Shown here: piece after piece, positions 25,692 through 34,705 of the stretch
Layout: the number at the start of each line of letters is the position of its first letter
Numbering within the stretch: position 1 is the first letter of the stretch
Assembly (NCBI GenBank): GCA_900470155.1
Contig: UBZT01000004.1
Coordinates: 480,713-544,712, forward strand
From: Hyphomicrobiales bacterium
Lineage (GTDB): Bacteria > Pseudomonadota > Alphaproteobacteria > Rhizobiales > Rhizobiaceae
DNA length: 64,000 nucleotides
Direction: 5' to 3'
Position numbers and translations under genes: made by a program
The notes under the pieces: model-generated
Databases searched by the model: none
The model's input: only the letters and a program-made list of their open reading frames with translations
Told to the model about the DNA's origin: nothing

Positions 25692-25712
25692 TTTTCTCGA
25701 CTGTCGAGAAAA
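25692..25712. promoter_or_regulatory. Perfect palindromic operator for the ROK regulator
   Basis: TTTTCTCGAC-N-GTCGAGAAAA is a perfect 10-1-10 palindrome, 87 bases from the xylR start and 98 from the xylF start. ROK repressors bind long AT-flanked palindromes of this kind, so it is the likely control site for both promoters. Confidence 0.75.
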
Positions 25713-25810
25713 ACCATTGGACGGGGGTCCATGGGGTAGGGGCAGTTTTGCAGCGGGTCGTTTGGTTGGGAGGTCTTCCAGCGGTCCGCTATCACCTTGG
25801 GAGGTTTAAA

Positions 25811-26851
25811 ATGAAATCCGTATTGAAGCTGATGGCGTGCACCGCCGTCATCGTGAGCCTGCATTCCGTCGCAAGCGCCAAGGACATGATCGTTGGCGTT
25901 TCCTGGTCGAACTTCCAGGAAGAGCGTTGGAAGACCGACGAGGCCGCGATCAAGGCTGCACTCGAAGCCAGTGGCGACAAGTATATTTCGGCTGACGCCC
26001 AGACGTCTGCCGCCAAGCAGCTGACCGACATCGAAAGCCTGATCTCGCAGGGCGCAAACGCCCTGATCGTTCTCGCCCAGGATTCGGAAGCCATCGGCCC
26101 GGCCATCGAAAAGGCAGTTGCCGAAGGTATCCCGGTCGTCGGTTATGACCGCCTGATCGAGAACCAGAACGCCTTCTACATCACCTTCGACAACAAGGAA
26201 GTCGGCCGCATGCAGGCGCGCGAAGTCATGAAGGTCAAGCCGGAAGGCAACTACGTCTTCATCAAGGGCGCATCCACCGACCCGAACTCCGACTTCCTCT
26301 ATTCCGGCCAGATCGAAGTGCTGAAGGAAGCCATCGACGCAGGCAAGATCAAGAATGTCGGCGAAGCCTACACGGACGGCTGGAAGCCGGAAGCTGCCCA
26401 GAAGAACATGGAGCAGTTCCTGACCGCCAACAACAACGCGGTTGACGCCGTTGTATCGTCCAACGACGGCATGGCCGGCGGTGTGGTTGCAGCGCTCGAA
26501 GCCCAGGGTCTCGCCGGTTCTGTTCCGGTTTCGGGTCAGGACGGCGACAAGGCTGCGCTGAACCGCGTCGCTCTCGGCACCCAGACCGTGTCTGTCTGGA
26601 AGGACAGCCGCGAACTCGGCAAGAAGGCCGGCGAAATCGCCTCGGCACTCGCAGCCGGTACCGCGATGGATGCCGTTGAAGGCGCCGTGAAGTTCGCTGG
26701 TGGCCCGAAGGGTCTCGAGATGAACTCCTACTTCATCGCCCCGCAGCCGATCACCAAGGACAACCTCAACGTCGTCATCGACGCTGGCTGGATCTCCAAG
26801 GAAGAAGCTTGCCAGAGCGTTGCTGCCGGTTCTGTCGCAGCCTGCAACTGA
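25811..26851 (+). CDS. xylF: D-xylose ABC transporter substrate-binding protein
   Basis: The 346-residue product has a signal peptide (residues 1-23, ending HSVASA) and a CUT2-type periplasmic sugar-binding fold. Its central part is very close to E. coli XylF, for example [20 protein letters not shown] and [20 protein letters not shown]. It captures D-xylose in the periplasm for XylHG. GGGAGG precedes the ATG at 25811. A large hairpin follows the gene and probably lets it be expressed above the membrane parts. Confidence 0.94.
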   Translation: MKSVLKLMACTAVIVSLHSVASAKDMIVGVSWSNFQEERWKTDEAAIKAALEASGDKYISADAQTSAAKQLTDIESLISQGANALIVLAQDSEAIGPAIEKAVAEGIPVVGYDRLIENQNAFYITFDNKEVGRMQAREVMKVKPEGNYVFIKGASTDPNSDFLYSGQIEVLKEAIDAGKIKNVGEAYTDGWKPEAAQKNMEQFLTANNNAVDAVVSSNDGMAGGVVAALEAQGLAGSVPVSGQDGDKAALNRVALGTQTVSVWKDSRELGKKAGEIASALAAGTAMDAVEGAVKFAGGPKGLEMNSYFIAPQPITKDNLNVVIDAGWISKEEACQSVAAGSVAACN

Positions 26852-26881
26852 GTGCTTTGGTTTAACTGACCACCGAGCTTG

Positions 26882-26921
26882 AGCCGCAAACGCCGCAGCC
26901 AGTTGCTGCGGCGTTTCGGCT
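26882..26921 (+). promoter_or_regulatory. Large intercistronic hairpin between xylF and xylH
   Basis: A perfect 12-bp stem (26888-26899 with 26905-26916) is extended by five further pairs (26882-26886 with 26917-26921) across one bulged base. There is no U-run, so it is more likely an mRNA 3'-end stabiliser than a terminator, giving more binding protein than permease. The remaining bases to 27121 show no gene. Confidence 0.65.
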
Positions 26922-27121
26922 GATCGGGAACTTCAAGCGGCCGGGCTGTGTCCGCGACACTAGGCATCGGGAAGCGTCCGTCTTGTCGGGGCGCCTTTCG
27001 GGCAAACGCGTCCAATGTCCGCTGCAGGAAGTTCGCGATCCGCATCGCCGGCCAAGGGTCGGCGCCGCATGAAACGATGCGGACAGGCAGCAAGCCGTAA
27101 AACGACTGGGGAGATATCTGT

Positions 27122-28435
27122 ATGGCGGATCAAAGCCTTGCCACGCCTGCGCCCGCAGCCCGGGCATCCAATTCATCTGCGGTCAAACGCTTCTTTCAAG
27201 CCACCGAAATCGACACGCGCCTGCTCGGCATGGTGATTGCGCTCGGCATCATTTGGATCGGCTTCGACGTGCTGTCGAACGGCCTCTTCCTCACCTCGCG
27301 AAACCTCTGGAACCTGTCGGTCCAGGCGGCGTCCGTCTCGGTCATGGCAACCGGCATGGTGCTGGTCATCGTCACCCGCAACATCGACCTCTCGGTCGGC
27401 TCGATCCTCGGCTTCGTCGGCATGATCATGGCCGTGCTGCAGGCCCGTATCCTGCCGCCGATCATCGGTTTTGAACATCCGCTGATGTGGGTGATAGCAC
27501 TTGCCGCCGGCATTGCGGTTGGCACGGCGATCGGCGCCTTCCAGGGCGCGATCATCGCCTTCCTCGGCGTCCCGGCCTTCATCGTCACGCTCGGCGGCCT
27601 GCTGGTCTGGCGCGGTGCCGCCTGGATGGTCACATCAGGTGCGACCGTTGCCCCGATGGACACCACCTACCGCCTGATGGGCGGTGGCGCGGATGGCTCG
27701 ATCGGGGTTACCGCCAGTTGGATCGTCGGCATCGTCGCCTGCGTGCTGATCGTGCTGTCAATCCTCAACACCCGCAAGCAGCGCCGCCGCTTCGGCTTTC
27801 CGCTCCGCCCGCTCTGGGCTGAATACTTTCTCGTCGCCTCCGGCTGCGCCGCCATCCTTGGTGCCGTCTGGGTCGCCAACAGCTATTACATGCCGGTCAA
27901 TCTGGCGAAGAAATATGCCGCGGCCCATGGTATCGCCTGGCCGGATGGTGGCCTGCAGATCGGTCTCGGCATTGCCATCCCGGTCCTGATCGCCATCGGC
28001 ATCGCCATGTTCATGGCCTTCATCACCAACCGTACGCGTTTTGGCCGTTATGTCTTCGCCATCGGCGGCAACCCGGAAGCCGCCGAACTCGCCGGCATCA
28101 AGGTCAAATGGGTGACCGTCAAGATGTTCGCCCTGATGGGTGCACTTTGCGCCATCGCCGCCGCCATCTCGACCGCCCGCCTGAATGCCGCGACCAATGC
28201 GCAAGGCACGCTCGACGAACTCTACACCATCGCCGCGGCCGTCATCGGCGGCACCTCGCTTGCCGGCGGCGTCGGCACCATTGCCGGTGCCATGCTCGGC
28301 GCCGTCGTCATGCAATCCTTGAATTCGGGCATGGTCCTGCTCGGTCTCGACACTCCGCTCCAGAGCATTGTCATCGGCATTGTTCTCGTCGTCGCGGTCT
28401 GGCTCGACACCGTCTACCGCGCCCGCGCCAAGTAA
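27122..28435 (+). CDS. xylH: D-xylose ABC transporter permease
   Basis: The 437-residue product is a CUT2 permease with about ten membrane helices. The conserved [18 protein letters not shown] region (near 83-100) and the C-terminal [20 protein letters not shown] match BPD_transp_2 proteins such as XylH. A hydrophilic insertion near 215-225 (NTRKQRRRF) and an unusual middle helix pair match the XylH length. It forms the channel with XylG. An ATG after GGGGAGATATCTGT is well placed. Confidence 0.92.
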   Translation: MADQSLATPAPAARASNSSAVKRFFQATEIDTRLLGMVIALGIIWIGFDVLSNGLFLTSRNLWNLSVQAASVSVMATGMVLVIVTRNIDLSVGSILGFVGMIMAVLQARILPPIIGFEHPLMWVIALAAGIAVGTAIGAFQGAIIAFLGVPAFIVTLGGLLVWRGAAWMVTSGATVAPMDTTYRLMGGGADGSIGVTASWIVGIVACVLIVLSILNTRKQRRRFGFPLRPLWAEYFLVASGCAAILGAVWVANSYYMPVNLAKKYAAAHGIAWPDGGLQIGLGIAIPVLIAIGIAMFMAFITNRTRFGRYVFAIGGNPEAAELAGIKVKWVTVKMFALMGALCAIAAAISTARLNAATNAQGTLDELYTIAAAVIGGTSLAGGVGTIAGAMLGAVVMQSLNSGMVLLGLDTPLQSIVIGIVLVVAVWLDTVYRARAK

Positions 28436-28449
28436 GGGGAGTAGAACCA

Positions 28450-29235
28450 ATGACAGAAGAACGCACCCCACTGGTGGAAATGCGCAATGTTTCCATTTCC
28501 TTCGGCGGCATTCATGCCGTGGACGATGCCTCCGTCGACCTCTTCCCGGGTGAAGTCGTGGCGCTGCTCGGCCACAACGGCGCCGGCAAGTCGACCCTGA
28601 TCAAGATCCTGTCCGGCGCCTACAAGCGCGACAACGGCGACATCCTGATCAATGGCGACTTCGCCGACATCGGCAATCCGCGCGATGCCAAGAAATACGG
28701 CATTGAAACGATCTACCAAACGCTCGCCGTCGCCGACAATGTCGACGCCGCCGCCAACCTCTATCTCGGCCGCGAACTGCGCACCGCCTGGGGCACGCTG
28801 GATGACGTCGCGATGGAAGCCAAGGCCCGCGAAGTCATGGGCCGCCTGAACCCCAACTTCCAGCGCTTCAAGGAGCCGGTCAAAGCCCTGTCCGGCGGCC
28901 AGCGCCAGTCGGTCGCCATTGCCCGCGCCATCCTGTTTGACGCCCGCATCCTGATCATGGACGAGCCGACGGCCGCCTTGGGGCCGCAGGAAACCGCCCA
29001 GGTCGGCGAACTGATCCTGCAGCTGAAGAAGGAAGGCATCGGCATCTTCCTGATCAGCCACGACATCCACGACGTCTTCGACCTCGCCGACCGCGTCTTC
29101 GTCATGAAGAACGGCCGCGTGGTGGGCCATGCCCGCACTGAGGATGTCACCAAGGACGAAGTGCTCGGCATGATCATCCTCGGCAAATGCCCCCCCGGCG
29201 CTGTGCCCGGACCGGGCGCCATGCAGACGGCGTGA
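28450..29235 (+). CDS. xylG: Sugar ABC transporter ATPase, single nucleotide-binding domain
   Basis: The 261-residue product has Walker [10 protein letters not shown], signature [14 protein letters not shown], Walker [12 protein letters not shown] and switch histidine LISHDIHD. E. coli XylG is about twice this length, with two domains; here there is one, as in rhizobial FrcA-type importers, so two copies would pair with XylH. The ATG at 28450 lies 14 bases after the xylH stop. The last residues ([16 protein letters not shown]) are a short proline-rich tail. No xylA/xylB genes are in the window. Confidence 0.92.
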   Translation: MTEERTPLVEMRNVSISFGGIHAVDDASVDLFPGEVVALLGHNGAGKSTLIKILSGAYKRDNGDILINGDFADIGNPRDAKKYGIETIYQTLAVADNVDAAANLYLGRELRTAWGTLDDVAMEAKAREVMGRLNPNFQRFKEPVKALSGGQRQSVAIARAILFDARILIMDEPTAALGPQETAQVGELILQLKKEGIGIFLISHDIHDVFDLADRVFVMKNGRVVGHARTEDVTKDEVLGMIILGKCPPGAVPGPGAMQTA

Positions 29236-29250
29236 ACATCGAAAATTGAC

Positions 29251-29282
29251 GCAAGGCGAGGGGGCTTCGGCCCCCTCGTTGC
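29251..29282 (+). terminator. Terminator of the xylose transport operon
   Basis: A perfect 9-bp stem CGAGGGGGC/GCCCCCTCG (29257-29265, 29270-29278) closes a UUCG tetraloop, with GCAA/TTGC able to extend it. A short T-rich stretch follows. Confidence 0.8.
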
Positions 29283-29446
29283 GTTTGGGCGGGCGAAGAC
29301 GCTGGCCTGTGGGGCATCCCCGTGAACCTTCGAAACCAATTTCCCCCTCGACGCTGCGCCGCCGCTCGGGCATAGGATCGCTTGAATGAAGTCCCGGCCG
29401 GACGAAGCACGCCAAACAGGCGACGCCCCGCGCCGCAAGCATCCCG

Positions 29447-29671
29447 ATGGAGGCGAAAATTATCAAGATCATGGTATTGCTGCACAGCGCCGATGGCATG
29501 GGCTGGCAGTCTCCGCCCAAGGGCACCAGCCTGAAGACGCTGAGCGAAGCCGAGGAACAGGGCTTCATCCAGATCCGCGGCGAGTTTCAGAAACGCCAGT
29601 TCTGCCTGACCAAGCTCGGCCTCGACCACGTCACCCGCGACAAGCGAAGGTTGGAAGCACGCAAAAGCTGA
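29447..29671 (+). CDS. Small conserved hypothetical protein
   Basis: The 74-residue product (MEAKIIKIMVLLHSADGMGW... LTKLGLDHVTRDKRRLEARKS) is helical and ends in a basic tail; TLSEAEEQGFIQIRGEFQKRQFCLTKLGLDH looks like a small winged-helix-like unit. The start codon is preceded by a plausible but weak CATCCCG sequence. Codon use fits the genome. Function unknown. Confidence 0.5.
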   Translation: MEAKIIKIMVLLHSADGMGWQSPPKGTSLKTLSEAEEQGFIQIRGEFQKRQFCLTKLGLDHVTRDKRRLEARKS

Positions 29672-29725
29672 ACTGAAGCGGTGGGCGCTGAGGCGCCTCC
29701 ATCGCGCCAAGCCTTGGGCCGTTCC

Positions 29726-30631
29726 TCAGGCCGACCGGAGCTCCGGCTCTTCAGCGCAAATATCAGCTAGGAAATCTATGAATTGCCGCACCCGGGAAGG
29801 CATGCGGCGACCTCCAGCGATGATTGCGTTGATCGGAAGAAGGGGCGGCGTGTGCTTGTCGAGAATCCGCACCACTTCGCCGGAGGCCAGTACATCCGTG
29901 AACAACCAACTCGCATGATGGGCGATGCCGAGACCCGCGAGGACCGCGCCCCGGACATGTTCAGCATCATTCGTGCGGAACGCGCCGCCGCCCTCAAGGG
30001 TATGCTGCTGGCCGTCAACCGTAAAATCCCACCCGACCGTGTGGCCCTGATGGACGTAGCCGATCCGCTGGTGCGCCTGCAACGCGTCGAGCGTTTGCGG
30101 CGTGCCGTGCCGGGCGAGATAGCTGGCGGAAGCCAAAGTGATCATGCGCATGTCGCCTATCCGTCGGGCAACCAGCGCGGAGTCTGAGAGCCGACCAATG
30201 CGGATCGCGATATCGATCCCCTCCTCGACTAGGTCGACGTGACGGCCGGAGACCTCGATTTCGATGGAAACGTCTGGAAATCGATCTCTGAAGGCAAGTA
30301 GCTTCGGAATAACATACATCCTCCCGAAGGCGGGCGAGAGGGTTATCCGGACCAGACCCGATGGTGATGACTGCCCCTCGAGAACTCTTTCTTCGACCGA
30401 CTCGATATCCTCAAGAATCCGGACCGTGGCTTCATAATATTCTTGTCCGGCCAGTGTCACGGTGAGCGCGCGCGAATTTCTGGCGAGAAGCTGCGTCCCA
30501 AGCCGCGCTTCGAGTGCGGCGAGTTGTTTGCTGACGGTCGGTTGGCTCACGTTCAGGTCTCGCGCTGCCTGCGAGAAGCTTCCACTCTCGACGACACGCA
30601 CAAATGTCCGCATTGCATCCAGTTTGTCCAT
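29726..30631 (-). CDS. LysR-family transcriptional regulator
   Basis: The 301-residue product has the LysR helix-turn-helix (residues 3-60; FSQAARDLNVSQPTVSKQLAALE) and a LysR substrate-binding domain (about 90-295). The start MDKLDAMRTFVRVVESGSFS is that of the CrgA/DmlR-like subgroup. GAGGG precedes the ATG at 30631. It is divergent from a glutathione S-transferase gene, which it probably activates. A dyad lies between them. Subgroup members often have no known inducer. Confidence 0.92.
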   Translation of the reverse strand: MDKLDAMRTFVRVVESGSFSQAARDLNVSQPTVSKQLAALEARLGTQLLARNSRALTVTLAGQEYYEATVRILEDIESVEERVLEGQSSPSGLVRITLSPAFGRMYVIPKLLAFRDRFPDVSIEIEVSGRHVDLVEEGIDIAIRIGRLSDSALVARRIGDMRMITLASASYLARHGTPQTLDALQAHQRIGYVHQGHTVGWDFTVDGQQHTLEGGGAFRTNDAEHVRGAVLAGLGIAHHASWLFTDVLASGEVVRILDKHTPPLLPINAIIAGGRRMPSRVRQFIDFLADICAEEPELRSA

Positions 30632-30701
30632 CTTTGCACCCTCCGCTGATCAAAGGCATCGGCGTTTCCCAACGCAATAGTGCATTGGTTTGCACATATC
30701 C

Positions 30702-30716
30702 ATTCGTATATCGAAT
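30702..30716. promoter_or_regulatory. Putative LysR-binding dyad
   Basis: ATTCG-N5-CGAAT is an interrupted palindrome with the T-N11-A core of LysR sites. It lies 71 bases from the LysR start and about 98 from the GST start, a typical place for the recognition site. Confidence 0.5.
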
Positions 30717-30813
30717 AGATTCTATGCATACTGTCTCAATTTCATTCAAAAAGAGAATATGGGAAGGGTGTTTCCGTTGGGCCGCAGCGGTCCTGAACCC
30801 AAAAGGAAGAGTT

Positions 30814-31485
30814 ATGACAATCAAGATTTATGGCGACCCAGGCTCGGGCAGCTTACGGCGTGTGACCACGGCGGCAAAAGTCATGGGTATCGAAATCGAA
30901 CACGTCATGGTCGATCTTTTCAAGGGCGAAAGCCAGACCGACGAATTCAAATCACGCCTTAACCCCCACGGTCTGACGCCCGTTCTGGAAGACGGGAATG
31001 TCATTCTCTATGAGGCGGCTGCAATCAACCTGTATCTGGCGGCTAAGGCAAACTCGCCATTGGTCGGAGCGAACGCGGAAGAACGTTTTCAGGTTCTCCA
31101 ATGGATGTTCTGGTCGGGTGAGCAGTGGCGCGTCTTTGCAACGGCACTGTTTGACGAAAGAGTGGGCAAGACGGTCATGGGCCTGCCAAAGAATGAGCCC
31201 GTCATCGAGTTCGCAGAGGGCAAGCTTCGTGCCGCGGCGAAAGTGCTTGACCAGCACCTGGAAGGTCGCAAATTTATCGTTGGCGAGACTCTTACCCTAG
31301 CTGATATCGATATTGCGGGTCCGTTTTCGCAGATTGACCGTTCGAAGCCTCCTCTTCGGGATTACCCCAGTCTCATGGCGTGGCATGACAACCTGCTGGA
31401 ATCTGTTCCCGCTTGGGCTGAGACGAAAGTCGAGGTCGATCGTCGCATCGACAGCTTCTTGTCCAGCGCCGGCGTGACCCTTTGA
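30814..31485 (+). CDS. gst: Glutathione S-transferase family protein
   Basis: The 223-residue product has the thioredoxin-like N-terminal domain (about 1-80, with NPHGLTPVLEDGNVILYEAAAINLYLA, containing the cis-proline and the E-S/A glutathione-contact region) and an all-helical C-terminal domain (about 90-215). AAAAGGAAGAGTT precedes the ATG at 30814; the frame runs upstream but lacks homology. It is divergent from the LysR gene. The substrate is not known; detoxification of electrophiles is the general role. Confidence 0.88.
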   Translation: MTIKIYGDPGSGSLRRVTTAAKVMGIEIEHVMVDLFKGESQTDEFKSRLNPHGLTPVLEDGNVILYEAAAINLYLAAKANSPLVGANAEERFQVLQWMFWSGEQWRVFATALFDERVGKTVMGLPKNEPVIEFAEGKLRAAAKVLDQHLEGRKFIVGETLTLADIDIAGPFSQIDRSKPPLRDYPSLMAWHDNLLESVPAWAETKVEVDRRIDSFLSSAGVTL

Positions 31486-31515
31486 GCCAACCAATTTTGT
31501 GAGTTCTCTTTGATG

Positions 31516-31550
31516 GATGAGGTGGCAGACATCGTGTTTTCCACCTCATC
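31516..31550 (+). terminator. Hairpin after the GST gene
   Basis: GATGAGGTGG (31516-31525) pairs perfectly with CCACCTCATC (31541-31550) across a 15-base loop, 31 bases after the stop codon. No T-run follows, so it may stabilise or only weakly terminate the transcript. Confidence 0.5.
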
Positions 31551-31644
31551 TCTCGCGTTGCACGATTGAGCTCTATCTCTGACCCCGCTTTCCCGCGTGA
31601 CGTCGTCTGACGTGGCCACGTCCGCTTCGAACCGTCTCTCTCTC

Positions 31645-31681
31645 CCAATCACCCCATCTTCACCAGCGCCCCGATCGTGCC
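31645..31681. repeat. 37-bp direct repeat, left copy (partial MAPEG gene end)
   Basis: This sequence matches 34122-34158 at 35 of 37 positions in the same orientation. Read on the minus strand it encodes GTIGALVKMG and a stop, the last residues of the MAPEG protein, with one of the differences synonymous. Sequence beyond 31681 does not continue the gene. It marks one edge of the regulator/methyltransferase module. Confidence 0.7.
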
Positions 31682-31753
31682 TGAACACAGCCGCGGCCGA
31701 ACTGAACGGCAAACTGGCATGGGCCGACTGTATCCCGCTCCCCCCCAATCATC

Positions 31754-32839
31754 CTAACCGCGCCCATCACCCGAATGGCGAATGGCCGCCTCGACGGTCG
31801 CGGGCAGTCGAAAGCGCCGGCGATAGTCGCCGGGCGTCAGTCCGGCAATCTTTCGAAACAGCCGGCGAAACGACGCAAGGTCCGAATATCCGACATCGCA
31901 GGCGATCTCCTCGATCGGCCGATCCTCGAGTTCGAGCATCTGCTTGGCTTCCTCGATCCGCAGGCATTGGATATATTCCAGCGGTGAAAAGCCCGTCGCC
32001 TTCTTGAACCGTCGATCGAACGACCGCTTCGGCAGGCCGGACAACTGCAGCAACTCGGCCAGGATGCTTGCGGACTGATAATGGTCGGGCGCATAGGCCT
32101 GGCATTTCTCGATGACGGCGTCGCCATGGCTGATATTGGCGATCATCGAGGCATAGGGAAGCTGGCCGTCGCGATGCCACTGGTAGAGGAACAGTTTGGA
32201 AATCCGGATCGCTTCCGCCGTGCCGGCATGCCTTGCAATCAGATAGAGCGTCAGATCCTGCCAGGACGACGCGCCGCCGGAGCAGACGATCGAGTGTCCG
32301 ACCCCGGACTGGACCAGGATGCGCTCCTCCTTGAGGTCCACCTTCGGATATTCTTGGCGAAACAGCGGCGCATACATCCAGTGCGTCGTCGCCGACTGCC
32401 CGTCCAAGAGGCCCGCCTCGGCCAGCACGATCGATCCGCCACAGGCCGCCAGCAGCCGGGCGCCCTTACGATGCATCCTGGCGATCCACTCCAGCAACCG
32501 ACGATCCAGCGCCCGGATCGTGTCGGGCGTATCGACGACGACATTCGGAACGAGCACATAATCGGTGTCGTCAACCTCATCCAGAGTGACATGCGGCATG
32601 ATCGTCACCCCGGTGATCAGCGTCAAAGGGCCGGGCTCGGCCGCCACCAGGCGCGGCGCAAACAGCACCTCGCTGGTCGGCTCGTTCGAATTGCTCTTCC
32701 AGTGCGCGCCGGCGATCCAGAGCGTATCAAAAATGCCGTAGAGGATGGACGGATCACATTCGCGGAAGGTCACGATGCTGACCCGCAAGGGAGGTTTTAT
32801 GCTCTTGGGCTCTGGCTCGATCGGCTCCATAGCGGCCAT
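31754..32839 (-). CDS. GlxA-family regulator (DJ-1/PfpI domain plus AraC HTH)
   Basis: The 361-residue product has an N-terminal DJ-1/PfpI-like domain (about 18-190; ARLLAACGGSIVLAEAGLLDG holds the usual nucleophile-elbow cysteine) and a C-terminal AraC double helix-turn-helix (about 245-345; IEEIACDVGYSDLASFRRLF). Such proteins bind a small ligand through the first domain. The ATG at 32839 follows AGAGGCAG; another ATG is nine bases downstream. It is divergent from a methyltransferase gene and may control it. Confidence 0.88.
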   Translation of the reverse strand: MAAMEPIEPEPKSIKPPLRVSIVTFRECDPSILYGIFDTLWIAGAHWKSNSNEPTSEVLFAPRLVAAEPGPLTLITGVTIMPHVTLDEVDDTDYVLVPNVVVDTPDTIRALDRRLLEWIARMHRKGARLLAACGGSIVLAEAGLLDGQSATTHWMYAPLFRQEYPKVDLKEERILVQSGVGHSIVCSGGASSWQDLTLYLIARHAGTAEAIRISKLFLYQWHRDGQLPYASMIANISHGDAVIEKCQAYAPDHYQSASILAELLQLSGLPKRSFDRRFKKATGFSPLEYIQCLRIEEAKQMLELEDRPIEEIACDVGYSDLASFRRLFRKIAGLTPGDYRRRFRLPATVEAAIRHSGDGRG

Positions 32840-32928
32840 TCTGCCTCTGTTGAGGGGCAGAGGCAACGCCTAAAACCCCTGCCGAACGGGCGGCATTTCG
32901 CGGTCCGAGAGAGCAGGATGCAACGACA

Positions 32929-33993
32929 ATGGAAATGAATTTTGACAAGCTGAACGCCCTGTTGGGCGTCATGGTGAATGAGCTTGGCGCGGCGCAGAAT
33001 GCTGCTTTGGTGACGATTGGCGACGAACTGGGCCTCTACCGGGCGATGGCCGGCAAGGGACAGCTCTCGGCAGCAGACCTCGCGGCGGCAACCGAGACGA
33101 AGGAACGCTATGTGCAGGAATGGCTGTCGGCGCAGGCGGCGTCCGGCTTCGTCACCTACGATGCGGCCACGGCCAAGTTTGCCCTCTCGCCGGAACAGGC
33201 CGCGGTCTTTGCCGTCGATGACAGCCCGGTCAACATGATCGGCGGCTTCCAGGCGCTGGAAGCCGTCTATGCGGATCGCCCCAAGCTCGCGCATGCATTT
33301 CGTCATGGCGGCGGCGTGTCGTGGACGGATCGCTGCAATTGCATGTTCTGCGGCACCGACCGCTTCTTCCGGCCGGGCTACAAGGCCAATCTCGTGGCCA
33401 ACTGGCTGCCCGCGCTTGATGGCGTCGTCGACAAGCTGGAGCGCGGAGCGCTGGTGGCGGATGTCGGTTGCGGCTTTGGCTCATCGACCCTGATCATGGC
33501 CGAAGCCTTCCCGAACTCGCACTTTGTCGGCATCGACTTCCACGCCCCGTCCATCGACCATGCGAAGCGACACGCCAAAGAAACTGGCGGCAAAGCATTG
33601 GCCAATGTGCAGTTCGAGACTGCACGCGCACAGGACTTTGACGGCTCGGGCTTCGACCTTGTCACCCTGTTCGACGCGCTTCACGACATGGGCGACCCCG
33701 TCGGTGCCGCCCGCCATATCGCCAAGTCCTTGAAACCGGACGGTGTCCTGATGCTGGTCGAGCCGATGGCCGGCGACACCCTTGCCGATAACCTCAATCC
33801 GATCGGACGGATCTTCTATGCCGCATCGGCCAATACCTGCGTCCCGGCATCCCTGGGCCAGGAAGTGGGGGCGGCATTGGGGGCACAGGCCGGTGAGCGA
33901 CGCCTGACCCAGGCGCTGAACGAAGGTGGCTTTTCCAGGGTCCGGCGCGCGGCCGAAACGCCGTTCAACATGGTCCTGGAAGCCCGTCTTTGA
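32929..33993 (+). CDS. Methyltransferase with N-terminal winged helix (Rv2258c-like)
   Basis: The 354-residue product has an N-terminal winged-helix dimerisation part (about 10-80) and a class I methyltransferase core with motif I VADVGCGFGSSTLIMA, GIDFH and FDLVTLFDALHDMGDP. The link region has FFRPGYKANLVANWLPALDG, as in the family called transcriptional regulator/methyltransferase. A cysteine cluster C136-x-C138-x2-C141 just before it is unusual. The ATG at 32929 follows AGGA by eleven bases. Substrate unknown; divergent from the GlxA-type gene. Confidence 0.85.
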   Translation: MEMNFDKLNALLGVMVNELGAAQNAALVTIGDELGLYRAMAGKGQLSAADLAAATETKERYVQEWLSAQAASGFVTYDAATAKFALSPEQAAVFAVDDSPVNMIGGFQALEAVYADRPKLAHAFRHGGGVSWTDRCNCMFCGTDRFFRPGYKANLVANWLPALDGVVDKLERGALVADVGCGFGSSTLIMAEAFPNSHFVGIDFHAPSIDHAKRHAKETGGKALANVQFETARAQDFDGSGFDLVTLFDALHDMGDPVGAARHIAKSLKPDGVLMLVEPMAGDTLADNLNPIGRIFYAASANTCVPASLGQEVGAALGAQAGERRLTQALNEGGFSRVRRAAETPFNMVLEARL

Positions 33994-33999
33994 GGGCGG

Positions 34000-34050
34000 G
34001 TGAAAGCGCAAGGCAAGCGAAAGCGCAGGGCAAGTGAAAGCGGAGGGGCG
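34000..34050. repeat. Three 17-bp tandem repeats
   Basis: Three imperfect copies of a GTGAAAGCGCAAGGCAA-like unit start at 34000, 34017 and 34034, immediately after the methyltransferase gene and before the right 37-bp repeat. No coding role is seen. Confidence 0.7.
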
Positions 34051-34121
34051 GGTGGTTCGGCGACCACCTGCCCGAAGCCTGGCGTTGCGAAGTTCAGCCA
34101 TCGAGAGAGGACAGGTTTCAA

Positions 34122-34158
34122 CCCATCACCCCATCTTCACCAGCGCGCCGATCGTGCC
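34122..34158. repeat. 37-bp direct repeat, right copy
   Basis: This copy forms the intact 3' end of the MAPEG gene (last ten codons, stop and four bases). With 31645-31681 it brackets about 2.5 kb containing the GlxA-type regulator and methyltransferase. Confidence 0.7.
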
Positions 34159-34509
34159 GCCGACCAAAAGCACCAGGCCGATCAGCGTCGTCAGCGCCGC
34201 CCCCGGTCCGCGTTTCTTTGCATCGGCATAATATTCCGCCGCATAGAGCGCCCGCGCTGACGTCCAGCCGAGGCCGAGCAGCCCGGCGAGCTCGTCCGAG
34301 ACATAGGTGCCGAAGATCCACAGCGCCGGCAGGAACAGCACCAGCTGCTCGACCGTGTTCTGCTGCACCCGGAAGATCCGCTCGAAATTTTGGTTGCCGG
34401 AAGTCTTGGGCGCTTCCACGCCGAATTGCTGGCGCGCCCGCGCCACTTTGACCATGAACCAGCAATAGGTCATCAGCGCCGCAAATGTCGCCAGAATGGT
34501 GAAACGCAT
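34126..34509 (-). CDS. MAPEG-family membrane protein
   Basis: The 127-residue product has four hydrophobic segments (about 2-22, 58-78, 80-95, 105-125) and the family sequence FERIFRVQQNTVEQLVLFLPALWIFG, in which the RxQxNxxE-type residues bind glutathione in characterised MAPEG enzymes. It is an integral membrane protein of eicosanoid/glutathione-metabolism type, though bacterial substrates are mostly unknown. The ATG at 34509 follows TTGGAG; the frame continues upstream without homology. It is divergent from the hemolysin III-like gene. Confidence 0.88.
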   Translation of the reverse strand: MRFTILATFAALMTYCWFMVKVARARQQFGVEAPKTSGNQNFERIFRVQQNTVEQLVLFLPALWIFGTYVSDELAGLLGLGWTSARALYAAEYYADAKKRGPGAALTTLIGLVLLVGGTIGALVKMG

Positions 34510-34705
34510 CGAGATCTGCTCCAAAATCATCCTGAAATTGACCATGAAATCGTCATTGAGTAGCCACCAACTGGTAGGAGAAAGGCCTGGGCCGCGCAAG
34601 CGCCATGCTGCGGCCGCACCGCATCGAAGCTTGCGCAAAACGACGAATTCCGCCATCATTCCAGGAGTTGCGTTGCAGCCAGTGCGAGCAAGAAAGACCG
34701 CGTTG

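Noticed and set aside
28414..29568. A 384-codon minus-strand frame opposite xylG
   Set aside because: No homology-like features; xylG has complete ABC motifs on the plus strand.
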